Assembly: GCF_017873625.1 (NCBI RefSeq)
Contig: NZ_JAGGKL010000010.1
Coordinates: forward strand, 32,001 to 91,069
From: Methanobacterium petrolearium
GTDB taxonomy: Archaea > Methanobacteriota > Methanobacteria > Methanobacteriales > Methanobacteriaceae
Direction of reading: 5' to 3'
DNA: 59,069 nucleotides
Part shown: positions 54,036-59,069 of the stretch, in pieces
How the letters are laid out: every line of letters starts with the position of its first letter
Numbering within the stretch: the first letter of the stretch is position 1
Translations under genes and position numbers: made by a program
Notes under the pieces: model-generated
What the model saw: the letters and a program-made list of their open reading frames with translations, nothing else
What the model was told of the DNA's origin: nothing
Database searches by the model: none

Positions 54036-54743
54036 TTAAAATAAACTGTTTATTCCTTCATACACTACAAACTCTTGGAAAACAGAAGAAGGGATAACAT
54101 AAAGGTTACCCTGAGCATACTGGGACGATGCAGTTTCCATGAGAACTTTACGATTGGTTTGATTTTGGGCTTTATCTTTAAGACCATCCATAAGAGATTC
54201 TACAGCACTACCCCGTGACATGCCATTTTTATTCTGTTCTTCCCTTAAAAAGTCAATGGAATTACCAGTCACATAACCCTGACCCTCCACATAAACCGGG
54301 CCAACGGCCTGAATCAGGGCATCTATTGCTTCAGGTGTTACAATAACCACCAGATTAGTTTTTAAGCCAGTGTTATATTCAACAATTTCCTGGGCTATTT
54401 TAGCCCCTGCTTCAGTATCAGAACCCCACAAAGAATCATGCAAGTAATATTTATCTATACCATAACTTTTCATTTCAGAAGTGGGAGATAAAGTGGGATG
54501 TGACAATCCTCCGGGATAAACAGGGGTCATATTAACCAATTTTCCCTGGTTAACATTCACTACAAATGCCATATCAACCGCCCCCACACCGGGCCTCTGT
54601 TCAGAGGTATCCACACATAAAAGAAGTACGTTGTAGTTTCCCTCAAATTTTTCCTTTCCCTGAGTATAAAAGTAGGACACAATCAGAAATCCACTTATCA
54701 AGATTATGATTAATAGGATTATGGCAATTAATTTTTTTGACAT
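54036..54743 (-). CDS. DUF4012 domain membrane protein
   Basis: A 235-residue protein with one N-terminal TM anchor (LIAIILLIIILISGFLIVSYF). The outside domain resembles the DUF4012/LytR-like group: NYNVLLLCVDTSEQRPGVGAVDMA, GKLVNMTPVYPGGLSHPTLS and the NLVVIVTPEAIDALI stretch. LytR-CpsA-Psr relatives attach polymers to cell walls, but the function of the archaeal DUF4012 members is not known. It is transcribed leftwards, away from the glycosyltransferase gene at 54948, with which it could share a surface-glycan role. Start ATG 54743. Confidence 0.8.
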   Translation of the reverse strand: MSKKLIAIILLIIILISGFLIVSYFYTQGKEKFEGNYNVLLLCVDTSEQRPGVGAVDMAFVVNVNQGKLVNMTPVYPGGLSHPTLSPTSEMKSYGIDKYYLHDSLWGSDTEAGAKIAQEIVEYNTGLKTNLVVIVTPEAIDALIQAVGPVYVEGQGYVTGNSIDFLREEQNKNGMSRGSAVESLMDGLKDKAQNQTNRKVLMETASSQYAQGNLYVIPSSVFQEFVVYEGINSLF

Positions 54744-54878
54744 GGTATCATCAGTTACTTTGTAAAATGTTTTATTACGTTAACAGTTACCTCTTATGAT
54801 TTAAAAGGGCTAAAGGGTATATTATACTTCATCATATAAAAATAAACTACATTATGGTAAATTTTATTTAATAATCCT

Positions 54879-54917
54879 ATGGTTAATATAAATAAGCCCA
54901 TGGTTAATATAGATAAG
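54879..54917. repeat. Tandem 18-bp direct repeat upstream of the glycosyltransferase
   Basis: ATGGTTAATATAAATAAG at 54879-54896 and ATGGTTAATATAGATAAG at 54900-54917, 21 bases apart. Each contains a TATA-like core, so the pair may be a duplicated promoter. Confidence 0.7.
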
Positions 54918-54947
54918 TTCTGATCAACATAGCACGGTGAATCTTAC

Positions 54948-57842
54948 ATGGTGAATGCCCCGCCAAGAATAAAGAAATATAGATGGTTTAAAGAATTGAG
55001 AAGATTAAGGAATTATATGCGAGATTCATATAACTCTTGGAAGCACAGGACAGCTTCAAAGGTTGAACCCTCCAGGTTAATGGATTTTATTAAAGGAGAT
55101 TATAAACTTACCTCGGAGCAGAAAAAAGAACTCTACAATTCAGTAATAAAAGAATCCTATAATCTTCGATTACATGATTTTAATGAGGAAGCACCATTAG
55201 TATCAATTATAATAGTAAACCGGAATGGTTTAGACCATTTAAAGAGGTTGTTTGAAAATTTTGTCGATAATATTCAGTATCCCTCATACGAGATTATAGT
55301 GGTTGACAATGCCTCGCAGGATAACTCAGTAGATTTTTTAGAAGATCTTTCGGATGTTTTGCCCCTCAGAGTGATTGAAAACAAGGAAAATGAGACCTTT
55401 TCAAGGTCAAATAACCTGGGAGCAGAAATTGCCCAGGGAAAATATTTACTTCTCTTAAACAATGATGTGGAACCCACCTATGGCTGGTTAAATCATATGA
55501 TGAAATCAGCAATACAATCAGAGGATGTGGGTGCAGTAGGGGCTAAAATGGTTTACCCGGATTGTTCAGGGTCTCGTTACAATAAAAGGAAATCCTTTAA
55601 AATTCAGCATGAAGGAATAGCCTTCATGGAGGAAGATGGATTTATCAAACCCTATAATAGGGGTAATGGAAAACCATTCAAGGTTCAGGGCAGAACCGAT
55701 GAACCACGACCTGCAGTCACGGCAGCAGCATTACTTGTTGAAAAGGATAAGTACTTCCAGGTGAATGGTCTGGATGAAGAATACATCTACGGTTATGAAG
55801 ATGTTGATTTTTGTTTAAAATTACTGAAAGAGGGATATAACAATATTTATTGCTCTAACGCAGTTTTATTCCACTATGAATTTGGAACACAGGAGAAAAA
55901 TAAGAAAAAAGATATTAAAGAGCGTCGTTTGAACAATAAAAGATTATTTCAGGAAAGATGGAATAAGTGGTTGCGCAGAGAACTTTTGTTGGATAAGTTA
56001 AACTCCAATTACCTATTCTCAGATAAACCTTTAAAAGTGGCTTTTGTGGTTACCGAAACTGGAAATGGCTCTTCTGCAGGGGACTACTTCACTGCCAGAT
56101 GCCTGGCAAAGAGTTTCCAGAAATTGGGTTGGCAAATAAGTTATCTGTCCAGGGTGGAATCTGATGACTGGTACTATGTAGAAAGGGATGTTGATGTTTT
56201 AATATCTTTACTTGATGCCTACAATGTTCGTAAAGTCAGATGTAAGAATAATTTACTCATTAAAATCGCGTGGCCACGTAACTGGTTGGATAGGTGGATT
56301 TTTTACTATCCTGATTTTGCAGATTTTGACTTGGTGATGGCCACCAGTGAAACTGCCTGCCGGTACATAGAAGAAAAAACAGGAAGGAATACATTCCTCC
56401 TACCCCTGGCTACTGATCCAGAACTTTTCAACAGCCAGGTGAAGAAAGATGCCCGATGGAAGTGTGACTACTGTTTCACAGGGAGTTACTGGAATGATCC
56501 ACGCGAAATTGTGGACACACTGGATCCAGAGAGTTTGCCTTACACTTTTAAGTTGTACGGTAAAAACTGGGAAGAGTTTGAAAAATTCAAACCATACTAT
56601 GAGGGATTTGTTCCCCATCAGAAAATGCCTGAAATTTACAGATCCACCAAGGTAGTGGTGGATGATGCCAACCGGGTTACCAAGGAATATGGTTCTGTGA
56701 ACAGTCGAGTGTTTGATGCTGTTGCCAGTGGGGTTCTGGTGGTTACCAATGGAGATATCGGTGCAGAAGAAACCTTTAAAGGAATATTACCGGTTTATAG
56801 ATCTACAAAGGAACTTAACGATCTTCTAAGTTATTATCTGTCTAACGAAAAGGAGAGACTGGCTAAGATCAGGGAACTGGAGGAGTTTGTGTTGTCCAAC
56901 CACACTTTTGATCACCGGGCCCAGAAGATAAAGGAAATACTGGAAGCCTACATTCTGAAAAGGAAGATGGCAATTAAGATACCGGCACCAAGCTGGGATG
57001 AAGCTCTGGAATGGGGTGATTACTATATGGCTCTGGGTCTTAAGAAAGAACTGGAGAGAAAGGGTTGTGATGTGGTTCTGCAGGTTCTTCCAGAATGGGA
57101 TGGTGATGGTGATGCCCGCTGTGATGTGGTCCTGGTTTTAAGGGGTTTAAGCAGGTACCAACCGAAACCACAGCACTTCAATATCATGTGGAACATATCC
57201 CACCCGGACGAAGTAACAATTGATGAGTACAACCAGTACCAGCACGTGTTCATAGCCTCCCAGTTCTGGGCTGATGAAATAGCCCAGAAAGTGGATGTTC
57301 CAGTGGAAGCTATGTTGCAGTGTACTGACCCAGAACTCTTCTACCCGGACCCTGATGATAAGTACAAACATGACCTCTTGTTTGTGGGAAACTCCAGAGG
57401 AGTGCAAAGAAAGATACTAAGGGATTTATTACCTACAGATAAGGACCTGGCTGTGTACGGTGCAGGATGGGAAGGACTGATAGATAAGAAGTATATCAAG
57501 GGAGAACACATACCTAATAAGGAACTGAGGAAAGCCTATTCATCCTGTAAAATATTACTCTGTGATCACTGGGATGATATGAGAGATAAAGGTTTTCTAT
57601 CCAACCGATTGTTCGATGCATCTGCCTGTGGAGCTTTTATAATATCCGACAAGGTTAAGGGTATTGAAGATGTTTTTGAAGATGCGGTGGTAACTTATGA
57701 TAATCCTGATGACTTTCAATCACTTATTAATTATTATTTAGTCAATAATCATAAGAGAAAAGAAAAATCGCTAGATATAACTGATTTGTCAAATTTTATA
57801 TTTGAAAAAAATATAGAATTAATACTAGAGTTAATAGATTAA
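54948..57842 (+). CDS. Multidomain glycosyltransferase (GT2 plus two C-terminal CgeB-like GT modules)
   Basis: A 964-residue protein without TM segments. An N-terminal ~80-residue helical segment is followed by a GT2 domain from residue ~84 (PLVSIIIVNRNGLDHLKRL) with the DxD-like NND at 171-173 and YIYGYEDVDFC. Then come two related modules at ~365-655 and ~670-964. Each holds a KVVVDDANR or KILLCDHWD segment and a SRVFDAVASG / NRLFDASACG motif, as in CgeB/DUF3880-Glyco_trans_1_2 proteins. It therefore probably adds several sugars in sequence to a surface glycan or lipid-linked sugar. The start ATG has GGTGA seven bases upstream. The gene stands at the beginning of a likely glycan locus with the FkbM gene downstream on the other strand. 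Confidence 0.85.
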   Translation: MVNAPPRIKKYRWFKELRRLRNYMRDSYNSWKHRTASKVEPSRLMDFIKGDYKLTSEQKKELYNSVIKESYNLRLHDFNEEAPLVSIIIVNRNGLDHLKRLFENFVDNIQYPSYEIIVVDNASQDNSVDFLEDLSDVLPLRVIENKENETFSRSNNLGAEIAQGKYLLLLNNDVEPTYGWLNHMMKSAIQSEDVGAVGAKMVYPDCSGSRYNKRKSFKIQHEGIAFMEEDGFIKPYNRGNGKPFKVQGRTDEPRPAVTAAALLVEKDKYFQVNGLDEEYIYGYEDVDFCLKLLKEGYNNIYCSNAVLFHYEFGTQEKNKKKDIKERRLNNKRLFQERWNKWLRRELLLDKLNSNYLFSDKPLKVAFVVTETGNGSSAGDYFTARCLAKSFQKLGWQISYLSRVESDDWYYVERDVDVLISLLDAYNVRKVRCKNNLLIKIAWPRNWLDRWIFYYPDFADFDLVMATSETACRYIEEKTGRNTFLLPLATDPELFNSQVKKDARWKCDYCFTGSYWNDPREIVDTLDPESLPYTFKLYGKNWEEFEKFKPYYEGFVPHQKMPEIYRSTKVVVDDANRVTKEYGSVNSRVFDAVASGVLVVTNGDIGAEETFKGILPVYRSTKELNDLLSYYLSNEKERLAKIRELEEFVLSNHTFDHRAQKIKEILEAYILKRKMAIKIPAPSWDEALEWGDYYMALGLKKELERKGCDVVLQVLPEWDGDGDARCDVVLVLRGLSRYQPKPQHFNIMWNISHPDEVTIDEYNQYQHVFIASQFWADEIAQKVDVPVEAMLQCTDPELFYPDPDDKYKHDLLFVGNSRGVQRKILRDLLPTDKDLAVYGAGWEGLIDKKYIKGEHIPNKELRKAYSSCKILLCDHWDDMRDKGFLSNRLFDASACGAFIISDKVKGIEDVFEDAVVTYDNPDDFQSLINYYLVNNHKRKEKSLDITDLSNFIFEKNIELILELID

Positions 57843-57955
57843 TCTGTTGTGTTATTGTGGAATTATTGGAAAGAATATAAGGATTAATGGATTTAAATAA
57901 GAAAAAATACCATTTTCTATAATTATTTATATTTTCTTGAAATAAATTTGGTGAT

Positions 57956-59069
57956 TTAAGAAAATTTTGCCAGTGGTAATGGTTTAAAATGTATATCTTT
58001 TACATAGCAAAAACTGTAGATAGTGTCTGTATGAAACGTTTTGCTAATATTTTTAAATCCAACTAGTTTCTCGTCCAAGTCTTCTCCTAATAAGTGGTTT
58101 TCACCTATAATTAAATCTACCTTATTTAATACCTCATTATTTATTAAATTATCAATAATTTCATGTTCTGAACCTTCAGTGTCAATTTTTAGAACTATAT
58201 TACAATTAATTTTTTCATTTTTTATAATATCTGATAAAACTGTACTTGCTTCTTTAACTTTGGCTTTTTTAATTTTCATTTGTTTTTTCCCTTTTAACCA
58301 TTCTGATTGGAGATTGGTAAACTCTAATTCAGTTGTTGTGATTCCATCGAAACCTTGAAGACAGTATATGTCTATTTCCCCATTTTTATCGGAAAGTCCA
58401 AAGTTATATGGGTTTATTTTATGAGCTAAGTTTGGGTTTAGGTCAAAATTCTTTAAAGCAAAATCATAGGTTTCTTGATTAATTTCAAAACCGTATACGG
58501 CTTTACAAGAATCGTAATTAGCAAATTTCAGTGCAGCATATCCCCGATTCATTCCTACATCGAAAACAACAAATTCTTTAAATTGATATAGTTGTGGTGC
58601 TGAGTATCCATCACGAGCATAAATTTCTTTAATAGTATAAAAACGGTTATTTGTCATTAGTTTGATTCCTTCTTCAGTTTCTAGGTATATTCTATTTTCT
58701 GAAGGGGAATGAGATATAATTTTGATATTGTTGAAAAAGCACATTTGGAAGAAGTCATCAGTGTCCATCATTTGATATGAATCTTCATCACCATTAAAGA
58801 AATATCCCTTGCAAATATCATAATTTTTATTGAAAATATCAATAGCTGTTTTCAAATTTTCTCTTATAGAAATATAAGAATCCATAAATGAATTTATTTT
58901 TTCTTGGTTTTGTTCGTGTTTATCTGAGAGTCCGTTTAGGAAGGTTTCTGTTTTTTCTTGGTTTTGTTTGTATATATCTGAGAGTCCGTTTAGGAAGGTT
59001 TCTGTTTTTTCTTGGTTTTGTTCGTGTTTATCTGAGAGTCCGTTTAGGAAGGTTTCTGTTTTTTCTTGG
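57956..59069 (-). CDS. FkbM-family methyltransferase with N-terminal 18-residue repeats (5' end outside window)
   Basis: SAM-dependent methyltransferase of the FkbM family, common in surface-polysaccharide loci where it O-methylates sugars. The MTase core has FVVFDVGMNRGYAALKFA and later VLKIDTEGSEHEIIDNL. The reading frame does not stop at the internal ATG 58885: it is open to the window edge and the N-terminus consists of direct 18-residue repeats (54 bp) with core QEKTETFLNGLSDKHEQN. Three copies are visible, spaced 54 bp apart (units begin at about 58931, 58985 and 59039 on the top strand), with a fourth degenerate copy where the MTase starts. The repeats predict an alpha-helical or coiled-coil extension. 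The true start is outside the window. Confidence 0.85.
   Translation of the reverse strand, partial: QEKTETFLNGLSDKHEQNQEKTETFLNGLSDIYKQNQEKTETFLNGLSDKHEQNQEKINSFMDSYISIRENLKTAIDIFNKNYDICKGYFFNGDEDSYQMMDTDDFFQMCFFNNIKIISHSPSENRIYLETEEGIKLMTNNRFYTIKEIYARDGYSAPQLYQFKEFVVFDVGMNRGYAALKFANYDSCKAVYGFEINQETYDFALKNFDLNPNLAHKINPYNFGLSDKNGEIDIYCLQGFDGITTTELEFTNLQSEWLKGKKQMKIKKAKVKEASTVLSDIIKNEKINCNIVLKIDTEGSEHEIIDNLINNEVLNKVDLIIGENHLLGEDLDEKLVGFKNISKTFHTDTIYSFCYVKDIHFKPLPLAKFS

Overview
The window is a low-GC stretch of a methanogenic euryarchaeon of the order Methanobacteriales, most likely the genus Methanobacterium. The clearest signs are the archaeal information-processing genes (MCM, Orc1/Cdc6, NMD3, aIF2-beta, aIF6, L31e, L39e, LX, prefoldin alpha, RNase P component 4, archaeal topoisomerase I), an mptE gene for methanopterin synthesis, a class V aminotransferase of the methanogen type, SD motifs of the GGTGA/GAGGTG type, and a giant beta-helix adhesin-like protein. 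The genus call is inference from gene content and order; no rRNA gene is present to confirm it.

Layout. 1-8.9 kb: end of a TauE/SafE permease, a long U32 protein, a 28-bp tandem repeat, a membrane-lipid UbiA prenyltransferase, a methyltransferase whose 5' end looks broken, a double-CDGSH Fe-S protein, an EamA transporter, a DedA protein and an acidic orphan. 9.3-17 kb: tRNA-Ala(CGC), two thymidylate-kinase homologues flanking a polyprenol/dolichol-kinase-like gene, then the leftward informational genes tyrS, nmd3, aif2b and mcm. 17-25.7 kb: a small coiled-coil membrane protein, FtsJ/RlmE, an MJ0936-type phosphodiesterase, topA, the oligosaccharyltransferase aglB, and a DRG-type GTPase. 25.7-32.6 kb: thi4, an AK6-type kinase, and a tight rightward ribosomal/translation operon (rnp4, yhbY-like, rps19e, PDCD5-like, a PP-loop gene, rpl39e, rpl31e, aif6, rplX, pfdA, ftsY). 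rpl39e is only 51 codons.

32.6-42.4 kb: a HepT/MntA toxin-antitoxin pair, a methyltransferase, a glycerophosphodiesterase, a dUTPase, an acetyl-CoA synthetase that seems to start at ATT behind a strong SD, an acetolactate-synthase-like TPP enzyme, and two tandem paralogous radical-SAM proteins with B12-binding-like N-termini. 42.4-50.4 kb: an adhesin island with one intact 1602-residue beta-helix protein, small membrane/secreted proteins and two decayed pieces of a paralogue that break at the same point of the family alignment, followed by a second, unrelated-looking HepT/MntA pair. 50.7-54.7 kb: class V aminotransferase, mptE, Orc1/Cdc6 and a DUF4012 protein. 54.9 kb to the edge: a three-module glycosyltransferase and an FkbM methyltransferase whose N-terminus is a 54-bp (18-residue) tandem repeat running off the window, which looks like the start of a surface-glycan locus.

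How the parts connect. AglB, the adhesin (rich in N-x-S/T sequons), the multi-domain glycosyltransferase, the FkbM enzyme and the DUF4012 protein suggest a substantial investment in cell-surface glycoprotein and glycan. The least explained parts are the TPP enzyme/tandem radical-SAM cluster (37.8-42.4 kb), the adhesin island with its broken paralogue, the repeat-bearing FkbM gene, and the non-canonical starts of acs and the 5.4-kb methyltransferase.
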